NCBI RefSeq assembly: GCF_028010285.1
Contig: NZ_CP116304.1
Location: forward strand, 4,356,501 to 4,420,500
Direction of reading: 5' to 3'
DNA: 64,000 nt
Source: Pseudomonas sp. Q1-7
GTDB taxonomy: Bacteria > Pseudomonadota > Gammaproteobacteria > Pseudomonadales > Pseudomonadaceae
Every line of letters starts with the position of its first letter. The first letter of the stretch is position 1. Under the pieces are notes generated by a model. The model was given only the letters and a program-made list of their open reading frames with translations. It was not told the origin of the DNA and made no database searches. Shown here in pieces: positions 1 to 11,074 of the stretch. The position numbers and the translations under genes were made by a program.

Positions 1-983
1 CCGGACCAGCGCCAGTTGCGGATTTCCGCGCGCAGGGCGACGAAGGTCTCGGTGTCGCTGTGGGTGTTGGCGTTGTCCTCTTCCAGGTAGCCGGGCACCG
101 ATTTGCCGAGGATGTTGCCGGCCACGTACTGGCCGCGCACCACCTGCTGGCCGATCTGCTCGATACCGATCGGCGCCAGGGCCTTGAGCACCTTCACCTT
201 CTCGTCGCGAATGCTGTCGGCGGAGAGGTCGCTGGGCGGGTCCATGGCGATCAGGCAGAGCAGCTGCAGCAGGTGGTTCTGGATCATGTCGCGCAGTTGT
301 CCGGCCTCATCGAAGTAACCCCAGCGGCCCTCGATGCCCACCTGCTCGGCCACGGTGATTTCCACGTGGGAAATGTGGTGCTGGTTCCACTGGGTCTCGA
401 ACAGGCTGTTGGCGAAGCGCAGGGCGATCAGGTTCTGCACCGTTTCCTTGCCCAGGTAGTGGTCGATCCGGTAGGTGCGGTCCTCCGGGAAGTGCGCAGC
501 GACCGCATTGTTCACCGTGCGCGAGGACTCCAGGTCGTGGCCGATGGGCTTTTCCAGCACGACGCGGGTGCGCTCGGCCAATCCGGCGGCGGCCAGGCCC
601 GAGCAGATGGCGCCGTAGACCGAAGCCGGCGTGGCGAAGTAGGCGACCAGCCGGGACACCGGGCCGACGCGGTCGGCCAGGGCCGGGTAGGCCTCGCCGT
701 CGAAGAAGTTCATGGCCAGGTAGTCGAGCCGCGCGAGGAATCGCTGCACGACCTCCTGCTCCAGTTCGCTGGCGGCTACGTGGCGGCGCAGGTGCTCGCC
801 GATGGCGGCGATATGGGTAGCGGGGTCGCCATCCTCCCGGGCCAGGGCGAGGAGGCGCGTCTCGGCCGGCAGCAGGCCGGCGCGATCCAGTTGATAGAGC
901 GCGGGAAACAGCTTGCGTAGCGCAAGGTCGCCAAGGGCCCCGAACAGGGCCAGGGTGCAGGGTTCGACAGGTTGTGAGGCCAT
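1..983 (-). CDS. zwf: Glucose-6-phosphate 1-dehydrogenase, N-terminal part
   Basis: Oxidises glucose-6-phosphate to 6-phosphogluconolactone with NAD(P)+, the entry to the Entner-Doudoroff pathway, in the cytoplasm. The visible 327 residues are the N-terminal two thirds; the family is about 490 residues and the gene runs off the left edge. Seen: the coenzyme-binding GALGDLA segment (residues 15-21), EKPIGHD (144-150) and the substrate-binding RIDHYLGKE (172-180). It is divergent from hexR, with a HexR-type palindrome between the two starts, as in other pseudomonads where pgl and eda follow zwf. Those two genes would lie beyond the edge. Confidence 0.96.
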   Translation of the reverse strand, partial: MASQPVEPCTLALFGALGDLALRKLFPALYQLDRAGLLPAETRLLALAREDGDPATHIAAIGEHLRRHVAASELEQEVVQRFLARLDYLAMNFFDGEAYPALADRVGPVSRLVAYFATPASVYGAICSGLAAAGLAERTRVVLEKPIGHDLESSRTVNNAVAAHFPEDRTYRIDHYLGKETVQNLIALRFANSLFETQWNQHHISHVEITVAEQVGIEGRWGYFDEAGQLRDMIQNHLLQLLCLIAMDPPSDLSADSIRDEKVKVLKALAPIGIEQIGQQVVRGQYVAGNILGKSVPGYLEEDNANTHSDTETFVALRAEIRNWRWS

Positions 984-1050
984 GATATTTGTTCTTCTAT
1001 CAAACATGAGCTTATGAATACACCCTGATTCGCCATACAGCAAGACAAAA

Positions 1051-1068
1051 TGTAGTAATAAAACTACA
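1051..1068. promoter_or_regulatory. HexR-type operator in the zwf/hexR intergenic region
   Basis: TGTAGT-N6-ACTACA is a perfect 6-6-6 inverted repeat 68 bases upstream of zwf and 90 upstream of hexR. HexR is known to bind TTGT-N7/8-ACAA-like palindromes in pseudomonads and to be released by KDPG. The position between the regulator and its main target supports the call; binding itself is inferred. Confidence 0.75.
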
Positions 1069-1157
1069 TTTTCCGATATACGAGATTACGGTGGCTCCGC
1101 CCAAGGGCGCTCAGTACGATAAGCCACCGATTGCAGGCCCCCTTTCCAGGAAACCCA

Positions 1158-2027
1158 ATGGACCGCGTGCATAACCTGCTGGAGCAGATCCAGAACCGCC
1201 TCGACGAACTCAACAAGGCCGAGCGCAAGGTGGCCGAAGTCATCCTGCGCGACCCGCAGCAGGCCACCCGCTACAGCATCGCCGCGCTGGCCCAGGCGGC
1301 GCAGGTCAGCGAGCCGACGGTGAACCGCTTCTGCCGCTCCTTCGGCGTCAACGGCTACCCCGAGCTGAAGATGCAGCTGGCGCAAAGCCTGGCCAGCGGC
1401 GCCGCCTACGTGAGCCAGGCGGTATCCGCCGACGACGGCCCCGAGGCCTACACGCGGAAGATCTTCGGCAGCGCCATCGCCTCCCTGGACAGCGCCCTGC
1501 AGAGCCTCGACCCGCAATTGATCAGCCGCGCCGTGGACCTGATGATCCAGGCCCGGCAGATCCACTTCTTCGGCCTCGGCGCCTCGGCCTCGGTGGCCCT
1601 GGACGCCCAGCACAAGTTCTTCCGTTTCAACCTGGCCGTGTCGGCCCATTCCGATGTGCTGATGCAGCGCATGCTGGCCTCGGTGGCCCACACCGGCGAC
1701 CTGTTCGTGATCATTTCCTACACCGGCCGCACCCGCGAGCTGGTGGAAGTGGCGCGCCTGGCCCGGCAGAACGGCGCCTCGGTGCTCGGCCTCACCGCCG
1801 CCCACTCGCCGCTGGCCAAGGCCAGCACCCTGAGCCTGGACATCCCGCTGCCGGAAGACACCGACATCTACATGCCGATGACCTCGCGCATCATCCAGCT
1901 CACCGTGCTCGACGTGCTCGCCACCGGCATGACCCTGCGCCGCGGCGTCGACTTCCAGCCGCACCTGCGCAAGATCAAGGAAAGCCTCAATGCCAGCCGC
2001 TATCCGGCGGATGAGGAGCCGAGCTGA
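1158..2027 (+). CDS. hexR: HexR, RpiR-family regulator of glucose catabolism
   Basis: Transcriptional repressor of zwf-pgl-eda and edd-glk, inactivated by the pathway intermediate KDPG (known for the family). The 289-residue product has an N-terminal RpiR helix-turn-helix (about residues 38-60, with [13 protein letters not shown]) and a C-terminal SIS sugar-phosphate domain (about 125-260, with FFGLGASA and SYTGRT). The start [10 protein letters not shown] was chosen because it matches the usual HexR N-terminus; an in-frame ATG nine codons upstream is possible but less likely. It is divergent from zwf with the palindrome at 1051-1068 between them, so it probably also represses itself. Confidence 0.95.
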   Translation: MDRVHNLLEQIQNRLDELNKAERKVAEVILRDPQQATRYSIAALAQAAQVSEPTVNRFCRSFGVNGYPELKMQLAQSLASGAAYVSQAVSADDGPEAYTRKIFGSAIASLDSALQSLDPQLISRAVDLMIQARQIHFFGLGASASVALDAQHKFFRFNLAVSAHSDVLMQRMLASVAHTGDLFVIISYTGRTRELVEVARLARQNGASVLGLTAAHSPLAKASTLSLDIPLPEDTDIYMPMTSRIIQLTVLDVLATGMTLRRGVDFQPHLRKIKESLNASRYPADEEPS

Positions 2028-2032
2028 TTCCT

Positions 2033-2146
2033 GGTAGGGGCGCATTCATTCGCCAAGTCACGTAGGGTGGATGTCGCTTCTCACATCCACCATCGCGGCC
2101 TGGTCCGGCTCCGCGGGTGGATCGATGAAGCGTGATCCACCCTACG
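2033..2146. repeat. Intergenic palindromic repeats behind hexR
   Basis: 2033-2060 is a partial copy of the GGGGCGAATTCATTCGCCAAG-type element found complete at 24435-24531. 2061-2146 is a second palindrome with perfect 12-base arms, CGTAGGGTGGAT (2061-2072) and ATCCACCCTACG (2135-2146). They lie between the convergent hexR and mutarotase genes and could act as a bidirectional terminator or RNA-stabilising structure. Confidence 0.7.
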
Positions 2147-2148
2147 GT

Positions 2149-3035
2149 TCATCCCACCCACGCCTCCAGGCTCAACCGCCCCTCCTCCCCCGCCGCCAGC
2201 TCCAGTCCGTCCTCGCCACAAGCCGCACCCTGCACGGAGAGGAATCCCAGGCCGTCCGCCCAACTCACCTCGGACAGCGGCCGGCTGCCGGGATGCCAGA
2301 CCACCGTGTTCGGGTTGCCGCCGCCGTCGATGCACAGCCGCCGCTGCCAGCCGGCATCCTGAATGCACACCCGGCCGCCCTGGCGGAACACCTGATGGAC
2401 ACCGTCGACCACCCGCAGCTCGCCCTGCTGCCGACAGGCTTGGCGACTGAGCAGGTTGCGCCCTTCGGCCCCTTCCAGCCCCAGCAGCCCGACCCGCGCC
2501 ACGTCGCCGACCCGCCAATAGGCGTGCAGGCCATGGCTGAACACGCAGGGCTCGCTGTCGCGGTGACGGGTGATCAGTTGCAGACGCATCCGTTCGCCCA
2601 GCACCGCCTCCAGCTCCACCTGCCAGTCGTGCAGGTCCAGGCGCCAGTTCAGGCGCACGCCGTGGGTGTCGGCCTCCTTGTGGACCAGCCGCCAGTCGGA
2701 GAGCCGCGCCCAGCCGTGATGGGGCCAGCCGCCCTCCATGGGGTGGCGGCCGAACCAGGGCCAGCACACCGGCACGCCACCGCGAATGGCACCGATCTTC
2801 GGCCAGCGCGCCGCGCACCAGAGCAGTGGCCGCTCGCCACGGGGCTGGAAGTGCAGCAACTGGCCGCCTTGGCGGCTGAACGCCGCCGAGAAGCGCGGAT
2901 GCTCCACCAGCAGCAGCTCGCGACCCTGGTGTTCGGCCCAGCGGAAGGGCTGCCCGGCCGCCGGACGCAGCAGGCCGGCCAGGGGATGGTCGATGCCCTC
3001 CCCGGCCCTCGCTCGCTGCGGTCGGGCGCTGCGCA

Positions 3036-3036
<1 letters not shown>
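2149..3036 (-). CDS. D-hexose-6-phosphate mutarotase (aldose 1-epimerase family)
   Basis: Predicted to interconvert alpha and beta anomers of hexose 6-phosphates, helping flux into Zwf. The 295-residue protein has the family pattern: an N-terminal beta-rich part with RFSAAFSRQGGQLLHFQP, then GGVPVCWPWFG and PHHGWAR (the conserved His region) and HGLHAYWRVGD. The start ATG overlaps the stop of the upstream porin gene (TGATG), which indicates translational coupling. In P. putida the same gene lies between hexR and the glucose porin. The open frame continues about 190 codons upstream, but that part is out of frame with the porin gene and has no family similarity. Confidence 0.88.
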
Positions 3037-4274
<1,238 letters not shown>

Positions 4275-4282
4275 TTATTGTT
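4275..4282 (-). promoter_or_regulatory. Possible Hfq/Crc CA-motif ahead of the porin start
   Basis: On the minus strand the leader reads AACAATAA, fitting the AANAANAA pattern of Pseudomonas catabolite-repression targets, 10-17 bases upstream of the porin ATG at 4265 and next to the ribosome site CTGGAG. A match this short can be chance. Confidence 0.4.
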
Positions 4283-4322
4283 GTGTTGCAATGGATCGCG
4301 GTGCCGGAGCCCCCCGGCTCCA

Positions 4323-4381
4323 GTAGCCCGAATGCAATCCGGGAAGGCGGTGCCAATCGCCCCCGGATTTCATCCGGCTAC
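4323..4381. repeat. REP-like palindrome between gtsD and the porin gene
   Basis: GTAGCCCGAATGCAATCCGG and CCGGATTTCATCCGGCTAC form near-complementary arms around a short centre. It sits in the 120-base gap within the glucose uptake gene string, where it may terminate or stabilise transcripts. Confidence 0.7.
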
Positions 4382-4385
4382 AGGC

Positions 4386-5534
4386 TCAACGCCCCTTGAG
4401 TTGCGCCACCTTGGCGCGCTCCGGACTGGCCGCCTTTCCCGGCACGCACAGCCGCTCGCCGCTGTGCGCATCGAACAGCAGCACCTTGTCCGGGGCGAAC
4501 TGCAGGTCGAGGATCTCGCCCGCCCGTGGCGCGGCATCCGGGGCCAGGCGCACGCAGACCTTGGTCTGGTTGATCTCGACGAAGGCCAGGGTGTCCGGGC
4601 CGGTGGGCTCCAGCACTTGCACTTCGGCGCGGATGGCCGGCGCCTGGCCCGCACCGACCGGGATCTGCTCCGGGCGGATGCCGAGGATCAGATCGCGCCC
4701 TTCAAGGCCGCCCTCGGCCTCGCCCAGGGGCAGCTCGGCATGACCAACGGCGCTGTCCAGCAGCCCCACCAGCCGGCCGCCCTGGCGCTGCAGGCGCAGG
4801 GGGATGAAGTTCATCGGCGGCGAGCCCATGAAGCCGGCGACGAACAGGTTGGCCGGGTCGTTGTAGATCTCTCGCGGGGTGCCGAACTGCTGGATGATGC
4901 CGTCCTTCATCACCGCCACCTTGTCGCCCAGGGTCATGGCCTCGATCTGGTCGTGGGTGACGTAGACGGTGGTGGTCCTGAGCCGCTGGTGCATCAGCTT
5001 GATCTCGGTGCGCATCTCCACCCGCAGCTTGGCGTCGAGGTTCGACAGCGGCTCGTCGAACAGGTAGATCTTCGGCCGCCGCGCCAGGGCCCGCCCCATG
5101 GCCACGCGCTGCTGCTGGCCGCCGGAGAGCTGGCCGGGCTTGCGTTCCAGCAGGTGCTCGATCTGCAACAGCTTCGCCACCCTCGAGACCTCGGCGTCAA
5201 TCTCGGCGGCGGGCAGCTTGCGGATCTTCAGGCCGAAGGCGATGTTCTCGCGCACGCTCATGGTCGGGTACAGCGCGTAGGACTGGAACACCATGGCGAT
5301 GTCCCGGTCCTTGGGGCTCATGCCGCTGATGTCGCCACCGTCCACCAGGATTGCGCCGCCGCTGATGCTCTCCAGCCCGGCGATGCAGTTCATCAGGGTG
5401 GATTTGCCGCAGCCGGAGGGGCCGACGAGGATCAGGAACTCGCCGGAGTCGATGGACAGCTCGATGTTCTTCAGGGTGTCCGCCAGACCGCTGCCGTAGG
5501 ACTTGTTGACGTTGCGCAGTTCGAGGGTTGCCAT
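4386..5534 (-). CDS. gtsD: Glucose ABC transporter ATP-binding protein
   Basis: ATPase of the high-affinity glucose importer, on the cytoplasmic face of the inner membrane. The 382 residues show Walker [10 protein letters not shown] (38-46), signature LSGGQQQR (136-143), Walker B IYLFDEP (156-162) and a MalK-type C-terminal regulatory extension of about 140 residues (TOBE/OB fold, with [10 protein letters not shown]). It lies 24 bases after gtsC in the same direction. MalK-like CUT1 membership agrees with the sugar-binding protein GtsA upstream. Confidence 0.95.
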   Translation of the reverse strand: MATLELRNVNKSYGSGLADTLKNIELSIDSGEFLILVGPSGCGKSTLMNCIAGLESISGGAILVDGGDISGMSPKDRDIAMVFQSYALYPTMSVRENIAFGLKIRKLPAAEIDAEVSRVAKLLQIEHLLERKPGQLSGGQQQRVAMGRALARRPKIYLFDEPLSNLDAKLRVEMRTEIKLMHQRLRTTTVYVTHDQIEAMTLGDKVAVMKDGIIQQFGTPREIYNDPANLFVAGFMGSPPMNFIPLRLQRQGGRLVGLLDSAVGHAELPLGEAEGGLEGRDLILGIRPEQIPVGAGQAPAIRAEVQVLEPTGPDTLAFVEINQTKVCVRLAPDAAPRAGEILDLQFAPDKVLLFDAHSGERLCVPGKAASPERAKVAQLKGR

Positions 5535-5558
5535 GTCATTTCTCCTGTCTTGAGGGCA

Positions 5559-6404
5559 TCAGCCCTTCACCGCGCCAGCAGTCAAACCGCGCAGGAAGTA
5601 CTTGCCGGCGAATACGTAGACCAGCAGGGTGGGCAGGCCGGCGATCATCGCGGCGGCCATGTCGACGTTGTATTCCTTGGCTCCGGTGCTGGTGTTCACC
5701 AGGTTGTTCAGGGCCACGGTGATGGGTTGGCTTTCGCCGCTGGCGAACACCACGCCGAAGAGGAAGTCGTTCCAGATCTGGGTGAACTGCCAGATCAGGC
5801 AGACCATGATGGTCGGCACCGACATGGGCAGCAGGATGCGCGCGAAGATGGTGAAGAACCCCGCGCCGTCCAGCCGCGCCGCGCTCACCAGGGCGTTGGG
5901 GATGCTCACGTAGAAGTTGCGGAAGAACAGCGTGGTGAACGCCAGGCCATAGACCACGTGAACCAGCACCAGGCCGCCGGTGGTGTTGGCCAGGCCCAGT
6001 TGGCCGAGGGTGAAGGACGCCGGCAGCAGCACCACCTGGAAGGGCAGGAAGCAGCCGAACAGCAGCAGGCCGAAGAACAGCTGCGAGCCTCGGAAGCGCC
6101 ACATCGACAACACATAACCGTTCAGTGCGCCCAGCAGGGTGGAGATGATCACCGCCGGCACGGTGATCTTCACCGAGTTCCAGAAATAGCCGCCGACGCT
6201 GGCCCAGGCCTTGGCCCAGCCCACCAGGGTGAACAGGTCCGGCAGCGACAGCAGGTTGCCGCTGCGGATGTCGTCCGGGGTCTTGAAGCTGGTCAGCAGC
6301 ATCACCACGAGCGGCACCAGGTAGACGACGCAGGCGACGAACAGCGTGGCGTGGATGGCCAGGCGGCTGAAGCTGAAGACGGGTTTTCCGGCCAGGCTAG
6401 TCAT
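5559..6404 (-). CDS. gtsC: Glucose ABC transporter permease
   Basis: Inner-membrane permease of the GtsABCD importer (MalG type). The 281-residue protein has about six hydrophobic segments and the EAA-like loop AARLDGAGFFTIFARILLP (about 188-206) that docks on the ATPase. The start overlaps the end of gtsB by 8 bases, as expected of co-translated partner permeases. The C-terminus LTAGAVKG is typical of MalG homologues. Confidence 0.94.
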   Translation of the reverse strand: MTSLAGKPVFSFSRLAIHATLFVACVVYLVPLVVMLLTSFKTPDDIRSGNLLSLPDLFTLVGWAKAWASVGGYFWNSVKITVPAVIISTLLGALNGYVLSMWRFRGSQLFFGLLLFGCFLPFQVVLLPASFTLGQLGLANTTGGLVLVHVVYGLAFTTLFFRNFYVSIPNALVSAARLDGAGFFTIFARILLPMSVPTIMVCLIWQFTQIWNDFLFGVVFASGESQPITVALNNLVNTSTGAKEYNVDMAAAMIAGLPTLLVYVFAGKYFLRGLTAGAVKG

Positions 6405-7305
6405 GGCGCTTGTTCCTCAGTTCCGAGTACAGGTAGGGCACCAGGATCGCCAGCACCGCGCCGAGCATGAGCATCGCGCTGGCGGCGCCGAGGCCCATCT
6501 GGCCGCGGGTGAAGGTGTGGGCGTACATGAACATCGCCGGCAGGTCGGAGGCGTAGCCGGGACCGCCGGCGGTCATCGCGGCGACCAGGTCGAAACTCTT
6601 GATGGCGATATGGGCGAGGATCATCAGCGCACTGAAGAACACCGGGCGCAGGCTCGGCAGGACGATGCGCAGGTAGATGGTCGGCAGGCTGGCGCCGTCC
6701 ACCTGGGCGGCCCGCATGATCGACTGGTCCACCCCGCGCAGGCCGGCGAGGAACAGCGCCATGACGAAGCCCGAGGATTGCCACACGGCGGCGATCACCA
6801 GGCAGTACACGACGCGGTCCGGGTCCACCAGCCAGTCCAGGCGGAAGCCGTCCCAGCCCCAGTCGCGCAGTAGCTTGTCCAGGCCCAGGCCGGGGTTGAG
6901 CAGCCATTTCCAGGCGGTGCCGGTGACGATCATCGACAGCGCCATGGGGTAGAGGTAGATCGTGCGGATGAAACCTTCGCGGCGAATGCGCTGATCCAGC
7001 AGCACGGCGAGGAACACCCCGATCACCAGGCTGATGACGATGAACAGCCCGCCGTAGACCAGCAGGTTGTGGCTGGCCACCCACCAGCGGTCGTTGTCCA
7101 GCAGGCGCTGGTACTGCTGCAGGCCCACCCATTTGTAGCTGGGCATGAAGCGCGAGTTGGTGAAAGACAGCAGGAAGGTCCAGAGGATGTAGCCATAGAA
7201 GCCGACCAGCACGATCAGCACGCTGGGCGCCAGCACCAGCCTGGGCAGCCAGCGTTGCAGCGCGTCCAGCGGTGAAGCCTTGGCGAAGACTGTGGTTGAG
7301 CTCAT
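6397..7305 (-). CDS. gtsB: Glucose ABC transporter permease
   Basis: Partner inner-membrane permease (MalF type) of the glucose importer. The 302 residues include several membrane spans and an EAA loop, AAQVDGASLPTIYLRIVLP. I chose MSSTTVFAKASP as the start because a good ribosome site (GGAG) lies just upstream. The longer in-frame extension to 7419 would run through two strong hairpins and is unlikely to be translated. It overlaps gtsC by 8 bases. Confidence 0.93.
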   Translation of the reverse strand: MSSTTVFAKASPLDALQRWLPRLVLAPSVLIVLVGFYGYILWTFLLSFTNSRFMPSYKWVGLQQYQRLLDNDRWWVASHNLLVYGGLFIVISLVIGVFLAVLLDQRIRREGFIRTIYLYPMALSMIVTGTAWKWLLNPGLGLDKLLRDWGWDGFRLDWLVDPDRVVYCLVIAAVWQSSGFVMALFLAGLRGVDQSIMRAAQVDGASLPTIYLRIVLPSLRPVFFSALMILAHIAIKSFDLVAAMTAGGPGYASDLPAMFMYAHTFTRGQMGLGAASAMLMLGAVLAILVPYLYSELRNKRHD

Positions 7306-7338
7306 GGGTAACTCCGTTATTGCGGGTTGCACGGACAG

Positions 7339-7414
7339 CCCCCCTCTCCCTCTGGGAGAGGGGGGCAGATCGCGACGCGGCCGATCCCGAGGCGCAGGCC
7401 TGGAGGCCTGCGCC
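7339..7414. repeat. Two strong hairpins between gtsA and gtsB
   Basis: 7391-7414 is a perfect 11-base inverted repeat, GGCGCAGGCCT / AGGCCTGCGCC with a 2-base loop. 7339-7365 is a 12-base one, CCCCCCTCTCCC / GGGAGAGGGGGG with a 3-base loop, of the REP type that recurs inside the helicase gene near 50402. Such structures between a binding-protein gene and its permeases commonly protect the upstream mRNA and lower downstream expression (inferred here). Confidence 0.75.
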
Positions 7415-7459
7415 GGCATGGGAACCGGGAGTCAGGGGCCGCCTACGCGGCCCGACCGC

Positions 7460-8713
7460 TCACTGCACCGCTTCTATCGCGGCGGCGAGTTGCTGCGCGG
7501 CCTTCTTGGGGTCGGCGGCGGGGTCGTTGAAGAAGTTGGTCACCACATCGAACACCGCGCCCTGCACATAGCTGGAAGCGGCCATGCCGTGGGCCAGGCT
7601 GGGTTGCAGGCCATCGCCGGCCGCCGCGTCCTTGAAGTCCTGCATGGACCGCTGGGCGCAGGCGTCGAAGCTGGACATGTCCTGGTCCAGGCGGACCGGG
7701 ATGGAACCCTTGTTCTGGTTGAAGAACTGCTGGAACTGCGGCTCCAGCACGGTGCGCGCCAGGTCGTCCTGGGCCTGGACGTTGGCCTCGTCCTTGAGCC
7801 GGAACATGGCCAGGGAATCGATGTTGTAGGCGAAGCTGCCCTGGGTGCCGGGGAACGGCAGGCACTGGTAGTCCTTGCCCGCCACTTTGCCGGCGGCGCT
7901 CCACTCGCTCTTGGCCCAGTCGCCCATGATCTGCATGCCCGCCTTGCCGTTGATGACCAGCCCGGTGGCGCTGTTCCAGTCGCGGCCGGCGGCGTCGGCA
8001 TCGATGTAGCCGCGCAGTTTTTTCAGGGCGGCGAAGGCTTCCACCATCTGGTCACTGGTCAGGGTCGCCTTGTCCTGTTCGACGAAGGCCTTGTGATAGC
8101 CCTGCGGGCCGAGGGTGGCCAGCACCAGGTCCTCGAACAGGGTGCCGTCCTGCCAGGGCTGGCCGCCGTGGGCGATGGGGATGTAGCCGGCGGCCTTGAG
8201 CTTGTCGGCGGCGGCGAAGAATTCATCGAGCGTGGTGGGCGGCGTGGCGCCGGCCTTCTGCATGACGTCGGGATTCAGCCACAGCCAGTTGACCCGGTGC
8301 ACGTTGACCGGCACGGCGACGTAGTGGCCGTCGTACTTCATGATGTCGGCCACCTGCCGGGGCAACAGGGAATCCCAGTTGCCCCCCGTGGATACCTCAT
8401 CCAGCTCGGCAAGCAGGCCCAGTTCGCCCCACTCCTGGATGTCCGGCCCCTTGATCTGCGCGGCGGACGGCGGGTTGCCGGACACGGCGCGGGTCTTCAG
8501 CACGGTCATGGCCGCCTCGCCGCCACCGCCGGCCACGGCGAAATCCTTCCAGCTGTGGCCTTTCGCTTCGACGAGCTTCTGCAGCGTGTCGGCGGCGCGC
8601 TTCTCGCCGCCGGAGGTCCACCAGTGCAGGACTTCCACTTCACCGGCGAGGGCGGAGAGCGGGAACAGGGAGGCGAGGGAAACGACAGCGGCCAGGCGGG
8701 AAATGGCATTCAT
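7460..8713 (-). CDS. gtsA: Periplasmic glucose-binding protein
   Basis: Captures glucose in the periplasm and delivers it to GtsBC. The 417-residue precursor has a signal peptide ending SALA-GE (about residue 23). The mature N-terminus [12 protein letters not shown] and later GDWAKSEW and [10 protein letters not shown] are characteristic of the pseudomonad glucose-binding protein in the CUT1 binding-protein family. It is the first gene of the gts operon, separated from the permeases by hairpins. The leader carries an A-rich motif at 8726-8736 that may be bound by Hfq/Crc, and the upstream neighbours GtrS/GltR are its likely activator system. Confidence 0.95.
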   Translation of the reverse strand: MNAISRLAAVVSLASLFPLSALAGEVEVLHWWTSGGEKRAADTLQKLVEAKGHSWKDFAVAGGGGEAAMTVLKTRAVSGNPPSAAQIKGPDIQEWGELGLLAELDEVSTGGNWDSLLPRQVADIMKYDGHYVAVPVNVHRVNWLWLNPDVMQKAGATPPTTLDEFFAAADKLKAAGYIPIAHGGQPWQDGTLFEDLVLATLGPQGYHKAFVEQDKATLTSDQMVEAFAALKKLRGYIDADAAGRDWNSATGLVINGKAGMQIMGDWAKSEWSAAGKVAGKDYQCLPFPGTQGSFAYNIDSLAMFRLKDEANVQAQDDLARTVLEPQFQQFFNQNKGSIPVRLDQDMSSFDACAQRSMQDFKDAAAGDGLQPSLAHGMAASSYVQGAVFDVVTNFFNDPAADPKKAAQQLAAAIEAVQ

Positions 8714-8725
8714 GGAGAGGACACC

Positions 8726-8736
8726 TTTTTGTTTTT
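8726..8736 (-). promoter_or_regulatory. Possible Hfq/Crc CA-motif in the gtsA leader
   Basis: The minus-strand leader reads AAAAACAAAAA, containing AACAAAAA (pattern AANAANAA), 13-23 bases upstream of the gtsA ATG. Catabolite repression of sugar uptake through this motif type is known in Pseudomonas; its use here is inferred. Confidence 0.45.
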
Positions 8737-8865
8737 ATGGCGGTGCAAGTCGGTGCTTGCGCTTGCCTGCAGTCTAACCACGGCCCTCAAGGGCGCGGGT
8801 AACAAAGGGATGGTGGATGGTCACGGGGTGGTTACAAATGGCGGCGCGCGGACAACCTACGAACA

Positions 8866-10305
8866 TCACCCCGCCTGCCGTGGCAACCACAGCGTCACCC
8901 GCAAGCCGCCGTCGCGCAGGTTCTTCAGGCTCAACTCGCCGCCGTGGCTGTGCGCCAGGTTGCGCGCGATGCCCAGGCCCAGGCCATAGCCCTGCTGATG
9001 GCCGGCCAGGCGGAAATGGGGTTCGAACACCTGCTCCAGCTTCTGCTCCGGCACGCCGGGACCTTCGTCGTCCACGTGCAGGATGAAGGCGTCCTCGCTG
9101 TCCTCGATCAGCAGGTGGGCGCGCTCGCCGTATTTCAGGGCGTTATCCAGCAGGTTGCCGATGCAGCGACGCAGGGCCAGGGGCTTGCCGGGGTAGCCAG
9201 TCGACGCCTCTCCTTCCAGAGTCACCCGACCATTGCCGAGGTAGGGCTCCACCAGGCCGTGCAGCAGGTGGTTGAGGTCCACCTGCTCGATGTTCTCGTG
9301 GATGTCGGTGTCCTTCACGCACTGCAATGCACCTTTCACCAGCAGCTCCAGGTCGTCCAGGTCGCGGCTGAACTTGGCCTGTATGGCTTCGTCTTCCAGC
9401 AGCTCCACCCGCAGGCGCAGGCGGGTGATGGGCGTGCGCAGGTCGTGGGAGATGGCGCTGAACAACTGGCTGCGCTCGCTGAGGTAACGGCTGATGCGTT
9501 CGCGCATGCTGTTGAAGGCGCGGCTCACCTCCGTCACTTCGCTGCCGCCGGCTTCGGGCAGCGGCTCCACTTCGGCGCCCAGGGACATTTCCCGCGCGGC
9601 GCGCGCCAGGCGCTTCAACGGCCGGCTCTGCCAGTGCACCAGCAGGCCGATGAACAGCAGCAGGAAGCAACTGGTGAGGATGATGAACCACAGCTGCTGG
9701 GTCGGCAGGCCCTGGTCTTCCAGGCTGGCGTAGGGTTCGGGCAGCAGCGAGGCGAGGTACAGCCACTCGCTGGGGCCGATCTGGATCTGGGTCACCAGGA
9801 TCGGCGGGTTCACCGGCTCCAGGGTCAGCGCGTAGTGCGCCCAGGAGCGCGGCAGTTCGTCGAGCCTGAGGCCGCTGTTGAAGATGCGCAGGTCGTCCGG
9901 GCTGACGAAGTTCAGTGACAGGTCCACCTGCTTGCCCAGGCGCTCGCGCAGCACCGCCTCCACTTCATCCAGCACCGCGCGCTTGCGTGGGGTCTCGGGC
10001 AGCACGCGCATGTCCAGCGGCTTGTCGTTGAGCGACACGAAGAAACGCGTGCCGCCCATGCTGCGCAGCTGGTCCAGCACCATGGGGCGGTAGCCGATCG
10101 GCAGGGAGCGGATGTAGCTGACGCTGGCGACCATGGACTGCGCCAGGCTGCGGGCGCTGGTGAGCAAGCCTTCCATCTGGCTGGCACGCAACTGCGAGAC
10201 CCAGATGACGCTGGACAAGGCCTGGGCCAACAGTACCACCAGCAAGGTGAGCAGGAGCATGCGCCCGAGCAGCGAGCGCGGGATCAGGCGCAGGCGGCTA
10301 GGCAT
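8866..10305 (-). CDS. gtrS: Sensor histidine kinase GtrS
   Basis: Inner-membrane sensor partner of GltR, which controls glucose transport; in P. aeruginosa GtrS responds to 2-ketogluconate and 6-phosphogluconate. The 479-residue protein has a membrane span near residues 13-37, a periplasmic domain of about 165 residues, a second span near 205-225, a HAMP linker, the H-box SHDLRTPITR, the N-box NLLDNALKYG and the ATP-lid motifs DEGPGVP and GYGLGLGI. It overlaps gltR by 8 bases, so the two are co-translated. Confidence 0.94.
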   Translation of the reverse strand: MPSRLRLIPRSLLGRMLLLTLLVVLLAQALSSVIWVSQLRASQMEGLLTSARSLAQSMVASVSYIRSLPIGYRPMVLDQLRSMGGTRFFVSLNDKPLDMRVLPETPRKRAVLDEVEAVLRERLGKQVDLSLNFVSPDDLRIFNSGLRLDELPRSWAHYALTLEPVNPPILVTQIQIGPSEWLYLASLLPEPYASLEDQGLPTQQLWFIILTSCFLLLFIGLLVHWQSRPLKRLARAAREMSLGAEVEPLPEAGGSEVTEVSRAFNSMRERISRYLSERSQLFSAISHDLRTPITRLRLRVELLEDEAIQAKFSRDLDDLELLVKGALQCVKDTDIHENIEQVDLNHLLHGLVEPYLGNGRVTLEGEASTGYPGKPLALRRCIGNLLDNALKYGERAHLLIEDSEDAFILHVDDEGPGVPEQKLEQVFEPHFRLAGHQQGYGLGLGIARNLAHSHGGELSLKNLRDGGLRVTLWLPRQAG

Positions 10306-11029
10306 GGTGATGCGGCGTGACCTGGGCCGCCAGCAGGTAGCCGGCGCCGCGCACCGTGCGGATCAGCCGGGGCGGCTTGTCGGTATCCCGCAGGCGCTGG
10401 CGCAGCCGGCTCACGGCCATGTCGACGATGCGCTCCAGGGGCATCACTTCGCGACCCCGCGTGGCGTTGGCGATGGTGTCGCGGTCGAGGATCTGCTGCG
10501 GATGGTCGAGGAAGAGTTTCAGCAGAGCGAAGTCGGCCCCGGAAAGCATCACTTCCTCGCCATCGAGGTGGAACAGGCGGTGGCTGACCGTGTCCAGGCG
10601 CCAGTCGTCGAAGGCCAGCACTTCCACCAGTGCGCGCTCCTGGCCGAAGCCGACGCGGCGCAGCAGGGCCTTGATCCGCGCCAGCAGCTCGCGGGGGCTG
10701 AAGGGCTTGCCGAGGTAGTCGTCGGCGCCCAGTTCCAGGCCGATCACCCGGTCGGCTTCGTCGGAGCTGGCGGTGAGCATGATGATCGGCACCTGGGCCA
10801 GGCGCTGGTGGGCGCGCACCCAGCGGCAGAGGCCGAAGCCGTCTTCATCGGGCAGCATCACGTCGAGTATCACCAGGTCCGCCGCCTCGTCGGCCATGGC
10901 GCGGCGGAAGCCCTCGCCATCGGCGACGCTGCGCACCTGGAAACCGGCGCGACTGAGGTAGGTTTCGAGCAGTTCGCGAATTTCCTGGTCGTCATCCACC
11001 AGGAGAATGGATTTTCCGGATTGGCTCAC
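10298..11029 (-). CDS. gltR: Response regulator GltR
   Basis: OmpR-type transcription factor for glucose uptake genes. The 243 residues comprise a receiver domain with the acidic pocket VDDD (11-14), phospho-acceptor Asp56 in LDVMLP and Lys108 in GKPF, then a winged-helix DNA-binding domain (about 140-235, with RTVRGAGYLL near the end). It lies between glk (45 bases upstream) and gtrS (overlapping), the usual order in pseudomonads. Confidence 0.95.
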   Translation of the reverse strand: MSQSGKSILLVDDDQEIRELLETYLSRAGFQVRSVADGEGFRRAMADEAADLVILDVMLPDEDGFGLCRWVRAHQRLAQVPIIMLTASSDEADRVIGLELGADDYLGKPFSPRELLARIKALLRRVGFGQERALVEVLAFDDWRLDTVSHRLFHLDGEEVMLSGADFALLKLFLDHPQQILDRDTIANATRGREVMPLERIVDMAVSRLRQRLRDTDKPPRLIRTVRGAGYLLAAQVTPHHHA

Positions 11030-11074
11030 AGTGGCCGTCCTTTGTTGTTATCAATTCACTCGGTGTCGAGCCGG

